Assembly (NCBI GenBank): GCA_029204225.1
Contig: CM055102.1
Coordinates: forward strand, 45,020,484 to 45,084,483
Length of the DNA stretch: 64,000 nt
Source: Diphasiastrum complanatum
Taxonomy: Eukaryota; Streptophyta; Lycopodiopsida; Lycopodiales; Lycopodiaceae
Reading direction: 5' to 3'
A model generated the notes under the pieces. The model saw nothing but the letters and a program-made list of their open reading frames with translations. It did no database searches and was not told where the DNA came from. The position numbers were made by a program, and so were the translations under genes. Below, piece by piece: positions 1 through 12,243 of this stretch (the stretch's first letter is position 1; each line of letters starts with the position of its first letter).

Positions 1-273
1 GAGACTTCGCAGTTTTTCATTCAAATAGTGTTGGTTGACAATCAAGTCATAGGAAGCTGACTGCTTTTCAAGACCTTTTGCTGTTCTTTACAGCTCAAGA
101 GTCCATAACATGCTTTCTGAAACAAACAAAAAAACATGGTTAGTTACTTGAGGTTATTGAAGTTCTTGCATTCATGTTGTCCATCTCCAGTCACCAGTAT
201 GATTGTATATTCATGAACACGAGATTTGAAATGATGTGTCCTTAAAAAGTTCACACATGTTTGATGTGTGCAG

Positions 274-2323
274 ATTCATGCGATCATGGGGATGAATGGC
301 TCAGGAAAAAGCACTTTGTCAAAAGTAATTGTTTGAACCCACTTATCAAGGTTCAGGCCTAGTTTGCTTCTGCTTTCAATTGAACTTTCTAATTCAGAGC
401 AGTATGGCATGCTTGGCAGCAACATTTTATTGTGATTGCCTTCCTCCACTGATGCAAAATTGTAGCACTGGTTCAGGAACACGTATTCACAGACATGATT
501 TCTGTAACCTATTTCTATTAAAAGTATTTGGAAGCCTACACTATGAATATTGTAATTACAGGGATCTGTACTTCTCTTTGTTATTTATGCAGGAGGAATT
601 TGTGTATTTAGCTTTGATTCCTTATAGTTGATGCATTCTGTGCCAAGTACACTTGTATCATCTCTACATCGTCATTGCTAATTCGGTCTTGTATATTCTG
701 TAGACCTATGAACCTAGTCTTTTCTGTGACAGGTACTTGTAGGGCACCCGGATTATGAAGTTAGTGGAGGGACAGCCATTTTCAAGGGAGAAAATTTGTT
801 TGAGAAGGAACCAGAGGAAAGGAGCCATGCTGGCCTTTTCTTAAGCTTCCAATCACCTGTAGAAGTCCCAGGAGTAAGTAACATGGAATTTCTGCGAATG
901 GCTTGCAATGCGCGACGTGTTTTTAAGGGTCTTCCCGAGCTTGGCCCTCTTGAGGTTCGGGTCCACTTTCCCTATTGTGTCTGGTTGGCAGACGTGTTGT
1001 ATCAACTATTGTTAATAGCATACAAAATAACATCAATGCTAATGTAGTCTCTTAAAACAGTTCTAACCTTTCACCTTCATGCTTTTGGAGCATCGAGCAA
1101 GTTGAACAGGTAAGAGTATGATTTCCTTTCAGGGAGAGTACGTAAAGAGGGTTAATGTCAATATATAGCTTTTAGTAAGCATTACCATGTAATAGGCGTT
1201 GGTTGCTTTCAAGCAGTGGGCCCTCAACGTTTATTTTTACCACCTGAATGAGACACCCATTTGTTTCTCGAGCACAATTTGGCTGCTCATAAATTTTTTT
1301 ATTTCTTTTTCTTTTCTCTGGATGTGTCCAAAATTTGAATCGCTTGCATGTGATGCTTTTCTCGAATTCTGTTTCAAATTCGGATTGCAATCCCTTGAAT
1401 TGAAATATGTAGAAACAGTTGAGAATTCAGTTAGTTTCAGACTGTGAAAGTCTTGGTGGGGTTTGATGGTAGGCTCTTCTGGTACTTGCAGTTTTATGGT
1501 TTTTTATCACCAAAACTTGCGGCTTTGAACATGAATCCAAGCTTTTTGGATCGCAACGTGAATGAAGGATTCAGTGGCGGTGAGAAAAAGCGCAACGAGA
1601 TTTTGCAACTTGCGGTGCAGTTTTTTCCCAAGCACAGATGTGTTTGTTATAATGTAGTTTTGAGATGAGCTGCTGCTCTGTTCTGTATTTACATTAGTAT
1701 CCATGTTTGGTACTTATATGCGCACCTTCTTGTACAATTTTTATGGATGCTGAATTAGAAAAGCTAGAAATGTAGGAACTTTCGGTAACTGATGTAAATT
1801 GTAGATCTGGATCAGGGACATATGCTCAGTTCCTGCAATTTATAGAGCTCCCTGCATGTTGGACAGGTTTTGGAGGCTGATCTGGCAATTTTGGACGAGA
1901 TTGACTCTGGACTGGACGTTGATGCCCTGCGTGATGTTGCGAGTTCTGTAAATGGTCTTCGCAAATCTAGTAACGCCGTTGTGATGATCACCCACTATCA
2001 ACGTCTCCTCGATTATATTCAACCCACATACGTACACATCATGGTAAATTTTGCATCTTTGTAATTGCCCTTGTTGTTCCTGGCTCCTGTAATGTGTGTA
2101 CTGGGTTAGCATTCTATGAGTATATATTATGTGGCATGAATTGTCCAGATTTTCTCTGTATAGCATACCCATTTTTTTTGGCTAAACTACAATCTTTGAT
2201 GCAACCGATCATTTACACATTCTTTTCAATAAATAGGAATCAGGGCGAATCATCAAGACAGGTGATGCTTCACTTGCCAAGTTATTAGAAGCAGGAGGAT
2301 ATAGGGCCATGAGAGGAACTTGA
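274..2323 (+). CDS. SUFC/ABCI6: SufC-type ABC ATPase (ABCI6/NAP7-like), 5'-incomplete, five exons
   Basis: ATPase subunit of the SufBCD scaffold that assembles Fe-S clusters in plastids. Exons I assign: 274-324, 733-954, 1492-1614, 1867-2043, 2237-2323; every intron is GT-AG and every junction falls between codons. Exon 1 here holds the Walker A loop (GMNGSGKST), exon 2 the Q-loop stretch ([14 protein letters not shown]), exon 3 the signature FSGGE, exon 4 Walker B with D-loop ([12 protein letters not shown]) and the switch histidine (ITHYQR), exon 5 the tail ending at TGA 2321-2323. All catalytic motifs are intact, so I see no sign of decay. The N-terminus (transit peptide and first beta strands) is missing: bases 1-273 look intronic, so the first exon(s) lie upstream of the window. 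The family assignment rests on motif order and the highly conserved [15 protein letters not shown] block. Compartment is inferred from plant homologues. Confidence 0.93.
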
Positions 2324-3370
2324 AGTTGTGTACTGAAAGCTGAAGGTCATTTGAAATGAGAATTCCTGTCACATTGGCCCGACATTATTGTCAGTTGTTT
2401 TTTAGACAACGTTCCATTATGTTTACAGTCGGCAATTCAGATGGAAGTAGCATACAGCTACATGTTACTCTTCAAGTTTTTTGAGGAGGGTAACTGAGAA
2501 TTCACACCGCATTCAAGTGCAATGTTTCACACAGAACGTTTCAATTATACATGCCTATAGACTACACGAATTTGCTGAGTCATCTACTTCCTTGATTGTT
2601 GTGTCTGTTTTATGTATTTCTATGTCCTTGCAAGATGTAGCTTTCCTTTATCATTCTTTGGATACAGACTGGTTAGATGGCAACTTCCTCTTGCATAGAG
2701 ACAACCATTGACATGAAAGAAAATTATGTGAACTAAAGTTGATATTTCCTTTTCCATTTGCAGAGAAATTGGAAGTGCCCACCAGTTTGTTGACCAAAGC
2801 CTTATCCCTTCATCTTGACAAAATAGAAATACCCATATCACAACTGGCATAAATACAATACACGGGTACCCAATTTGGATGACCCTCCTCTGCCATCCCC
2901 TTCACAAATGTGGCAGCCACTCCTTGGTTGTTGAAAATATTTGTGGAAGCATCTTTCTTCAAAAAAAAACTCACTTTAGGTAGGAGGACTTGGGCGTTCC
3001 CACAGACAGGTAGGCCTGGGGTTCTGAGAATCTGTTGGACTCCACTTAAGCTGTTGTCCTAACACATTCCATCAGTTTATACAACAGTTGACATTAATCC
3101 AATTGTGTGATCTAATCTCATCAAGGAACCTGAAGTCTATAGTAAGTTTAGAAGTGACAACACATTCCATCAGTTTATACAACATTACAGAGTTGACATT
3201 AACCCAATTGTCATTCAATTTCAATTTCATGAGGCTAAGAAAAGAAAAATTCAAAGACAGATTCAATTACATGAGAAGGCTTTCTCAAAGGCTTTAAACA
3301 CTCCAGATTGAAATGTACCTATTGTATATATTCAATTTAAAGGGTTTTTATCTTTTACAAATGTTCGAGA
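2324..3370. other. 3' flank of the SufC gene, no gene recognised
   Basis: The first few hundred bases after the stop probably include the 3' UTR. No credible coding frame or RNA gene is visible. An imperfect duplication lies at 3061-3108 and 3159-3212: both copies carry ACACATTCCATCAG, TTTATACAACA and GTTGACATTAA followed by CCAATTGT, so a unit of about 50-60 bases was repeated with a spacer of about 50. Confidence 0.5.
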
Positions 3371-3444
3371 TCCATTATGAAATGTGAAGATTGTTGCTGA
3401 CTTCGACTGTTCGCGAGGACGCTTCACATTTGAGGGGGGGGATA
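3371..3444 (+). mobile_element. Tail of a Ty3/gypsy-like element with polypurine tract
   Basis: A purine run, GAGGGGGGGGA, at about 3432-3442 lies just before TGTAATACC. A GA-rich tail followed at once by a TG start is the layout of the 3' end of an LTR retrotransposon internal region. The short GCGAGGACGC stretch before the tract resembles the end of gypsy pol genes. Nothing upstream can be read as pol, so this is a small remnant. Confidence 0.4.
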
Positions 3445-4518
3445 TGTAATACCTTATTACATGCATATGCATATTTTTCTTGAATTATTACTTTGTGATG
3501 CAAAACCCCAAACTGAACCTACTCAATTGATGAAGATAAGCATTGAATATGAAGAAATATCTAATGGACGCGGCAATGACAAGTTATTCAATGATATATT
3601 GAAGGTAAAGATACCTTAATAAATGATTCTAAAGAAAGTCGGATTTCGAAGTGCTTCAAAAACAGATGGATTAGAGTCGAAGACTCAAATATCAATAGTG
3701 AGTCACAAAAAAGGTTGTAAAGGACATACATTTCACTTGTTATGTAAACATACATACAATATATGAATCTTCATCGAAAAGAGCATAATTGTAGTTGAAA
3801 AACAGATGGTCCATCAATGATGGGCTAACAAAAATTATGTTCTAAATTACAATAAGAAAAGAGTGATGATCAAAAGCATTCAAGCGTACTCAATGGTGGT
3901 TGTCCATCGTCGTCTTTTCAAGGACTTTTACTTATGAATGATCTATAGCTCATACAAAGTGTTTTCTATGCAAGAGCATAGTGATTCTACATCATTTCTA
4001 GCACTCTACCATTGTTGATCCAACGATGGATAGATTCCATTCAAATCATACATATACATAAAGTTGTTGCCAATCAATCAATGCAAAGTAGAAGAGTGCA
4101 AAAAGGTGGATAGTAGGTCGTGCTCCAACGCTAGAAACATCAAGCAATTGTGTGCAAGACACCATCTACTTACTTATTGTAGATATGTTCCTAATCAAAG
4201 CTTCAATAAGCAAAAAGGATATAGCATGAAACCTCTTACCAACGAATCGTTGCCAATGCACTTGTATATGGGCGATGTGCTCTCAAGCCTCCTTTGATAA
4301 GGAAGAAGGGAAGAGGGAGAAGAAGGACAATGGAGGTAGTGAGAGAATATGTCACCCTTGTATAAGCAATAGCCTTTGCTCTACGTATGAGATAAGGCTA
4401 AGTGGAGACATCCATTTGGTAACTTGCAAAGAGAGCAACAATTCTTGTCTGTAGGATGACATTGGATCGATCTTAGCCATCGAAATTACGTCAAGTTTTT
4501 TTTTTTCAAAAAATACCA
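3445..4518 (+). other. Possible LTR remnant and unclassified DNA
   Basis: The stretch begins with TGTAATACCTTATTAC directly after the polypurine tract, so at least its start is probably a 3' LTR. I cannot place the LTR end: no second copy exists in the window. From about 3700 on I see AT-rich sequence with no coding frame that I recognise. Confidence 0.3.
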
Positions 4519-4833
4519 ATACAAGCTGATCTATGGCTTGAAACAAGCCGCAGCTTGGTTTGAAAGGATCAATGCTTATCTCATTCAATTAGATTTTGCG
4601 AACAATTCCACTAATTGTAGCATTAATTCCAGATACATAGGTGTCAATTCAGTTCACATAGCTCTATATGAGATTATGCATTTATTTTGTCTAACGACAC
4701 TTTCTTACTGTGCACTACTAAGAGTGATCTGTAAAAAGAATTTGACATGACTGATCTAGGCACTGTTCATTCATTATTAGGATTACACATCACTAGAGAT
4801 AGATCACATATGAATATTTATCTCAGTCAGCAA
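4519..4833 (+). pseudogene. Ty1/copia reverse transcriptase remnant
   Basis: Two short conserved blocks of copia RT can be read. The first is the YGLKQAxxAWFERI-type stretch near 4525-4600 (here LIYGLKQAAAWFERINAYL); the second is the EFDMTDLG-x-HSLLGLHITR block near 4741-4800, ending ITRDRSHMNIYLSQ. About 150 bases between them, including the YVDD region, no longer read as RT. The fragment stops abruptly at about 4833 where the LTR of copia A begins, so copia A (or a deletion at its 3' end) cut this older element. Confidence 0.7.
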
Positions 4834-4835
4834 AA

Positions 4836-5186
4836 TGCAAAAAATGCGACACTACAATTTTACTCACAATTCCTGATAGTTGAGAAATGCGAAAAAGACG
4901 ACACTGGATTTTTACACGTAATTCCTGATAGATGACAGTGTCGCAAAAAGGTGAAAAAGATGACATTGTAATTTTACTCATAATTCTTGGTAGGCGACAT
5001 TGTCGGGATTGTAGAGAGAGAAAATATGACACTATTGTCAAACTCCGTGTATTTTTGCAGACTGTGTAAAAACACTTGTAATTCTGCAGACTGTATAAAA
5101 ACACGAGAAAATCCGCAGAACTGGATAAACAATGGATGAGGATTAAAACCAATCAGTCGATTAGTAAGAAAGAGAATAATCCAACA
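4836..5186 (-). repeat. 3' LTR fragment of copia A
   Basis: Read on the - strand the LTR starts TGTTGGATTATTCTCTTTC at 5186, directly after the purine tract AAGGGAGAG (5187-5195). It matches LTR pieces at 10909-11000 (+) and 11905-12172 (-). It carries about three degenerate repeats of 50-60 bases with the words AGTGTCG, CTTTTTCGCA and TATCAGGAATT. It is cut at about 4836, so the promoter-distal part is missing. Confidence 0.75.
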
Positions 5187-5204
5187 CTCTCCCTTAATAT
5201 GAAA

Positions 5205-5775
5205 TTTTGAATTTCTTGACCTTCAAACTTAGTTCAACACAAAACTTTCTATGCGCACCCAAGCTGAATGCTTTGGTGAAAATATCTGCTGTCATATCTT
5301 ACATCCTACAGTACTGCAAGTCTACCTCCTTGTTGAGAAATTTGCTTCTAACGAAGTGATACTTCATATACTTCAGTTCAATGTGCTTACTCTTGGAATG
5401 AAATCTAGGGTTGGCTGACAAGGCAATGACACTTTAATTATCACAAAATAATATCGTCGGAGCATATTGATTTAGACCGATATCTGAAAGTAAGTTCCTC
5501 AACCAAATTGCTTCCTTTGTAACTTGAAAGGCTGCAATATACTCTGATTTAGTGGAAGATAGAGCTATCGAAGATTGCTTGCGATTGTTCCAGAAAATTG
5601 GACCATTGTTGAGGAAAAATGTAAATCTGGAAGTGGATTTACGAGTGTCTACATCTCCTACCCCAACTTGCATCTGTATAACCACTGAGTGAGTTTGTCG
5701 TTGCCGACTGCTCCATAAATGCAAAAGTCCATAGTAGCTCAAATATATCTCATGACTCTGATAAGAGTCTTCCAA
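5205..5775 (-). pseudogene. Copia A RNase H and pol C-terminus
   Basis: Read from 5775 down: RKSTSRFTFFLNNGPIFW, then ALSSTKSEYIAA and FCDN, the usual copia RNase H blocks. A stop codon follows FCDN at 5434-5436 where the family has glutamine. The same frame then continues through SANPRFHSKSKHIELKY and the tail MTADIFTKAF, ending about 10 bases before the polypurine tract. The residues are readable throughout, so this is a recently inactivated copy rather than an ancient scrap. Confidence 0.8.
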
Positions 5776-6800
5776 TGTGTTACACCAGGGTTAGTCATAA
5801 ACTGACTAAGAGATCTGACTGCAAAAGCTATGTCTGGCCTGGTACAGATCATGGCGTACATAAGAGATCCTATAATAGAATGGTAAGGATACTCTTGATT
5901 TGTTTGAAGACACTGGTCCTTTGACAATTTGAGACCTGGTTCCATTGGTGGGAGAGATAACTTGCAATTAATATATTTGACAACATATTGTAGATGTACC
6001 TCTGTTGTGTAATGTAGATGTGCATCTATTGAATAATATAGACCAACTTCTGTTTTCTGTCTTTGTGGATTTGTATACCAGGTAGAAATGAGCTTCACCC
6101 AGATCGGTCATGTCGAATTCGGAAGATAGCATTGTCTTGGCCTCTTTTTATCAAATTGGTACCGTTGCGGAAAAGCAATGTATCATCCACATATAAAGTG
6201 ATAATAATAAATGATTGTTGCACTGTCTTGAAGTAAACATTAGAATCTGAAGAGTTTGGCATGTAACTGTGATCGATAAGAAAAATATTGATCCTTTGAA
6301 ACCATGCTCGAGCAGATTGCGTCAAGCCATAAAGTGCCTTATGGAGTTTACACACATGATTGTGTTTACCCTTCATAATATAGCCTTTGGGTTGCACCGT
6401 GTAAATGTCTTCTTCAATAACTCCACTGAGATATGTTGTCTGTACATCCATTTGATGTATTTTCAAATCTGCTACAACGACAAATGATAGCAAAAGTCGA
6501 ATAGAAGAATGCTTGACTACTGGACTAAAGGTCTCAATGTAATCGACGTTGTATACCTGAGAAAATCCTCTGGTGACAAGTCGTGTCTTTCTCCTGCTGA
6601 TGCTTCTATCTGCATTTTACTTGACTTTGAAAATCCATTTGCAATCAACTATGTTTCTGCTAGCAAGTAATTCAACAATGGTCCATGTCTGGTTCTTGAT
6701 AAGAGATGAATATTCTTTATCTATAGCTTCTTTCCAAATATCTGAATCAGACTGACTGAGTTCCTCTTGGATAGACATCAGCTCATGAATAAGGTAGGCT
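5739..6800 (-). pseudogene. Copia A reverse transcriptase
   Basis: From 6800 downward the frame reads WKEAIDKEYSSLIKNQTW, DCKWIFKVK, a TAA stop in place of glutamine, then ARLVAKG-like TRLVTRGFSQ, FSPVVKHSSIRLLL, the motif A block HQMDVQTTYLSG, ALYGLTQSARAWFQRI and the catalytic LYVDD. After YVDD the frame shifts near 6100 and resumes with the STRDPQ-like region and the MYAMICTRPDIAFAV block of the RT/RNase H connection. Both catalytic Asp blocks are therefore still present, but one stop and at least one frameshift prevent translation. Confidence 0.82.
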
Positions 6801-6953
6801 GCAAACTCTCGATATACCGGTTAGGTGGTCTGCTTGCTCTTGAAGATCTTCTAGGTAATAGAGGAAGTTGATCATTTTCATCATACTGTAGTTGCTGAAC
6901 TACAACATCATCATATTCTAATTCGTCGTTGATAGGAGAATTTGACAGGTCGG

Positions 6954-8119
6954 CTACATGGGCACTGTCTTTTCCTTTGAGATCTTGAAACTAATCTTTG
7001 ATGAAGATGACATCCCGGCTAATGAATATCTTTGACTCGATGGGATCGAACAACTTATAGGCTTGATCTGAAGTAGTGTAGCTGATGACAATACATTTGA
7101 TAATCTAGAAGTCGAGCTTCTTTCTGAGATCACGAGGTATCTACGCAAAAGTAGTACATCCAAAACTCATAAATTTGATAGAGAAGGTTTGGTACCTATC
7201 CAAACTTCGAATGGTGTTTTGTTTGAGAGACCTTTAATAGGACATCTGTTCTGAATATAGGTTGTTGTTGAAACAACTTCAGTCTAGAAGGACTTCGAAA
7301 GTGTTGCGTGTGATAAATGCACTTTGTCGATTCAACTAAGGTTCTATTCTTTCTCTCAATAAGACCATTTGACTGAGGCGAATAGGAGGCAATGTATTGT
7401 TGCTCAATGCCATTGTTAAGACAATACTCCTTGAATTCGGTAGAGATGTATTCTCCCCTATTATTTGACCTCAGTGCTTTGATTCGTTTGGCAGTTTGAT
7501 TCTCAGCATGCTCTTTGAATTGTTTGAATTTGATGAAAGCCTCTGATATCAGTTTAATGAAATAAACAACTGTTCTTCTGAAGAATTCGTCAACAAAGGT
7601 AATGAGATACTTTGCATCTAGTAATGAAGGAGTTTGCATAGGTCCACATATATATGTATGAACAACATCTAATAGACCTTTTACTGCATGCCTATGACTC
7701 GATCTAAAAGGAATCCTAGTTTGCTTTCCAAAGATGCAGCTATGACAGACAGGGAGATCGACCTTCCCAGAAGGATAGTCGAGATCAAGAACCATGGATT
7801 GTCTGGACATGTTCAAAATAGATGCATAATTCAAGTGTCCTAAGCGATGATGCCATAGTAATGTCTTATTGACAAGAACATAGGTTTTCAAGACTTGACT
7901 ATAATCAGAATAACAATGTGCCAATCTATATAAGTAACTTCGCCTCTTGCCGAGTGCAAGAATCTTATTACTCCTATCAATAATTTTGCATTGATCAAAT
8001 TTGAATTCTACCTTATGACCTAAATCTGTAATTCTACTTACTGATAACAGATTTGTAGAGAGTTTAGGAACATATAAAACCTTTGATAGTAGTTTCAATT
8101 GATCATGCTGGAATTGCAA
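6954..8119 (-). pseudogene. Copia A integrase (catalytic Asp residues lost)
   Basis: The GAG-pre-integrase zinc site is intact (HHRLGH ... VCHSCIFGKQ). The catalytic core is long and open, but the first catalytic Asp is Tyr (HTYICGPM, where the family has HSDICGPM) and the second is Asn (RSNNRGEY, family RSDNGGEF). The glutamate remains (LIERKNR). The frame shifts after about 7320; the C-terminal part is readable in another frame as FGCTTFA, IPRDLRKKLDF and FDPIESKIFISRDVIF down to about 6960. A DDE integrase with two of three acidic residues replaced cannot join DNA. Confidence 0.82.
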
Positions 8120-8121
8120 TC

Positions 8122-9151
8122 TTACAGTACCTTCACATTTTGAGTACTATTGTCACCAAGATGAACAAATTTCTTCGTGATGTAAGACGTGTAGGAGTTG
8201 AAAATCTCACGTTGATTGGTTATGTGTTGAGTTGTTCCATAATCAAGAAACCATGAATCATCCAAAAATGTGCTTTGGTCTTTGACCATAAATACGTCTT
8301 CGTCCACTTTGACCTGGGGAGATAATGAAACTGTGTTTGCTTGTTGATCATGTTGCTTGGTTGCATTCTTCGCTTGGAGAATTCAGCAATCCTTGATCTC
8401 ATGGTTATTACACTTGCAATATCTACAAAACATCTTCTTCTTCGATTGTGGATTTGATGATTGTCCTTGACTTTGAGTCGGCTTCTGATTCGTTGCAGCC
8501 TTCTTGGAGCTTTTCTGCTTCTGTCACTTAGAGCCTTTGTTGACATATAGAGCCTGAGAGGAGGAAGTAGACAAAGTGCCTTGACTTCTTCTATTGTCTT
8601 CTTGCAACAACATGGTGATAACTCTAGTAAGAGTTAAATCTCAGTGTGTCGATATGATCATCACACAGTTCTCATATGTAGAACACAAGCTTGAAAGCAA
8701 TGTCATAATTGTGTCTTGATCGTTTATGACTGATTTGATAGCGGCCATCTGTTGCAAGGGATTTTTAAACTGGTTAATGTGACTCTGAAGAGAATCACCA
8801 TTAGACAACTTGAATGTGAAGAATTTCCTTTGTAGATATAACTTACTAGTTACGTCCCTCACATCATATAGTGAGTTCAGGATGTCCCAAACTTCTTTTG
8901 AAGTTTTAGCTTCAACTATGTGTCCAATCTGAGTATATGATATATTGAGAATAATAAGTGCAAAAGTTGTACCATCCTTCATTTTCCTCTTTGAGTCTTC
9001 TATGTCATCTTCAAGGTTTACTTCTGTACCTGTAACAACATCCCATAACTCGTTGGCTATCAGCATGGTCTTCATCTTAAATTTTCACAAATGATAATTG
9101 GATCCATTCAGCTTGGTCCGCGATAAAACCAGCTTTACTTTGAGAATCCAT
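8122..9151 (-). pseudogene. Copia A gag and protease
   Basis: The gag start is the ATG at 9149-9151 (MDSQSKAGFIADQ). A frameshift and one nonsense codon (TGA for the Trp of the YHLWKFKM-type block) precede MKTMLIANELWDVVTG at 9075. The gag core follows, then a CCHC zinc knuckle, CRYCKCNNHEIKDC, at about 8389-8430. The protease active site lies in the 8122-8307 part and reads LDYGTTQHI, where an aspartic protease needs D-S/T-G; Ser is replaced by Tyr. Confidence 0.8.
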
Positions 9152-9199
9152 CTGAAACATCACCAGCCAATTGGCGATCGCAATTGACCAACTAATTTC

Positions 9200-9470
9200 T
9201 TAGTATAAATAGTTGTTCATATTCATGCAGTTTGATTATCATCAGAAGTTGAAGCTATCAGAAGAAGTTTTTGAATAGTTAGCTCTCTCTCTCTCTCTCT
9301 CTCTCTCTCAAGCTGCGAGCTTGAACACTCTTGAGCATTCTAGCTCACTTCTTAGAGTTGTTTTATAGATTGCTATTGTGCTACTGCTTATCAGCATTGC
9401 GCATTAATTCTGACTTTCAACTTAGCCGCTCAAAGATAGCATAGAGTACGCGGCTTTGATCCGCTAAAAT
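9200..9470 (+). repeat. Copia LTR fragment, + orientation
   Basis: A TATA-like TAGTATAAATAG lies at about 9201-9212 and a (CT)n tract at 9281-9309. From about 9310 the sequence (GAACACTCTTGAGCATTCTAG, GCTACTG-CTTATCA, CTCAAAGATAGC, ATCCGCTA) matches 11030-11180 inside the + strand LTR. It lies opposite in orientation to copia A, immediately above its gag. Confidence 0.65.
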
Positions 9471-9943
9471 GTCAAGAGACGTTTGGGACATCTTGGACTT
9501 ACTATATGATGTGAGAGACATAACTACACATTCAAAATTTTTGTTACTAATTCACTTCAGAGTCACATTAGCCAGTTTAAGAATCTCTTGCAACAGATGA
9601 CCACTGTCGGATCAGTCATAGACCATCAAGATGTAATTATGACACACAGATTTAACTCTTACTAGAGTTATCACTATGTTGTTGCAAGAAGACAATAGAA
9701 GAAGTCAAGACACTTCGTCTACTTGCGCCTCTCAGGTTCTATATGTCAACAAAGGTTCTAAGCAACAGAAGCAGAAAAGCTGCAACGAATCAAAAATAGA
9801 CTCAAAATCAAGCACAATAATCAAATCTACAATTGAAGAAGAAGATGTTTTATAGGTATTGCAAGCGCAATAACCATGAGATCAAGGATTGCCGAATTCT
9901 CCAAGCGAAGAACGCAACCAAGCGACCTGATCAACAAGCACAG
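9471..9943 (+). pseudogene. Copia gag fragment, inverted copy of copia A gag
   Basis: The + strand here repeats the copia A gag that sits on the - strand at 8345-8910: the stretch for VWDILNSLYDVRD, then SHISQFKN-like sequence, the 'GTTGTTGCAAGAAGACAATAG' region and the zinc knuckle tail ending CRNNHEIKDCRILQAKNATK. Several deletions and stops are present. The match ends at about 9940 inside the QQA codons that precede the protease, where the inverted repeat arm begins. Confidence 0.72.
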
Positions 9944-10908
<965 letters not shown>

Positions 10909-11471
10909 TGTTGGATTATTTTCTTTCTTACTAATCGACTAATCGATTTTAATCCTCATCCATTGTTTATCTAGTTCTGCAGATTTCCCATGTATTGTTG
11001 TTAGCTCTCTATCAAGCTTTCAAGCTTAAACACTCTTGAGCATTCTAGCTCACTCTTTTAGACATCTATTTTAGAGTTGCTATTGTGAAACTGCTTATCA
11101 ACAGAGTTTCTTATTATCAGACTTATTCTCAGTTACTCAAAGATAGCCTTAGAGTGTGCGATTTCTATCCGCTATTGTTTTGCGCTCATTAGCATTTGAT
11201 TTTTGTTTTTCTGAATCAACGCTATTTCTTATTGCGTTCAGTATATGTCAGAATACATGCATCTCTATATTGCTTTTGTAACTGATAGAAATTGTCAGAG
11301 AATTCAATACTTTATGTTTGGCTACGTAATCACTTAGTATCTAGCGAAAGTTAGTTGCTAAAGATTGAAAGTGATTTTCATCACTACTACTTTATTCAAT
11401 TTTTGATAGGTGTAGTCATGCATTGGCAGTAGGAAGTTTCAGCTATTCCATTATTTATCCTATTTTCGACA
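10909..11471 (+). repeat. Copia LTR with adjacent primer binding site, + orientation
   Basis: The segment starts TGTTGGATTATTTTC and ends TTTTCGACA, and is followed without gap by TGGTATCAGAGC. Its first 80 bases match the copia A 3' LTR, so it belongs to the same family; the tandem-repeat part found in the copia A LTR is missing here. It is oriented opposite to copia A, so it is not that element's own 5' LTR unless the region was inverted. Confidence 0.75.
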
Positions 11472-11483
11472 TGGTATCAGAGC
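11472..11483 (+). other. Primer binding site (initiator tRNA-Met type)
   Basis: TGGTATCAGAGC is the usual copia sequence complementary to the 3' end of initiator tRNA-Met, directly after the LTR end. Confidence 0.8.
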
Positions 11484-11904
11484 ATACCATCATAGTATCA
11501 GTGCTAGATCACTACTTCTTTATCTGAACCATCACGGTATCAGACTTGTGATCTCTATCAAGGCCTAATACTATTTTGATATTAGAGCGAAATCTCTAAT
11601 ACTTGATATCTTTCGCGATATCAAATTGATATCAAACTCTTTAGTTCCTTTCAACCTTTCACTATCAGAGAATTGATTTCCTATATTCGACACTACTACA
11701 TCTTAGCGTCATCGATATAATCGACAGACTCATTGAGTCGTTTCGTTGCCGTTCACGTGCGAGTACTTGAATTGCAAATCCGCCCTGCTGGCATCCATCC
11801 AGTCCTTGTCATTGATTGTTGATAAGCGGTGAAATTGGCCATAAACATTCTGTCTGCATAAATGAACCAAAACTATAGCTCTACAAAAATGAACTAAAAA
11901 CAGC
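11484..11904 (+). other. Retrotransposon leader-like DNA, no gene
   Basis: The stretch after the primer site repeats TATCAG/GATATCA words (for example GGTATCAGACTTGTG and ATATCAAATTGATATCAAA) and holds no gag frame. Gag was lost, or the next LTR fragment replaced it. Confidence 0.4.
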
Positions 11905-12172
11905 CGCAGGTGACACTGTCGCAAAAAAGCGAGACTGTGATTTTACACGAGATTTCTGTCAGGCAAAAAATGTGACACTGCATTCTTTAACGAGTTCTTG
12001 ACAGACGAAAAAGACAACACTGTTGTAAACTCCGTGTATTTCTCCAGACTGTGTAAAAACACTTATAATTCTACAGACTGTATAAAAACACGGGAAAATC
12101 TGCAGAACTGGATAAACAATGGATGAAGATTAAAACCGATTAGTCGATTGGTAAGAAGGAGAATAATCCAAG
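11905..12172 (-). repeat. Copia A family LTR fragment, - orientation
   Basis: The reverse complement starts one base off the canonical TGTTGGATTATTCTCC at 12172 and follows the copia A LTR through GTTTATCCAGTTCTGCAG, TTTTTATACAGTCTG and the CTTTTTCG/AGTGTC repeats. It could be what remains of the 5' LTR of copia A, now separated from it by about 2.7 kb of inverted material. Confidence 0.7.
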
Positions 12173-12243
12173 AAAGTCTAAGACCTTCGAGATCGAGACT
12201 GACAAAAACATTGCTTTTGTGAGAGAGAAAGGGAGAGAGAGAA

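Larger units (their letters stand above)
4836..9151 (-). mobile_element. Copia element A: near-complete, inactive Ty1/copia retrotransposon
   Basis: Order on the - strand is gag (start 9151), protease, integrase, reverse transcriptase, RNase H, polypurine tract, 3' LTR: the standard Ty1/copia order. The internal region is almost continuous, but it has several nonsense codons and frameshifts and all three enzyme classes have lost key residues (see the separate entries). The 5' LTR is not where it should be: just above the gag start, the sequence changes to an oppositely oriented LTR fragment (about 9200-9470). Confidence 0.85.

Noticed and set aside
796-1047. A separate small gene at the start of the window
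   Set aside because: The first part is SufC exon 2 (733-954); the rest reads into its intron.
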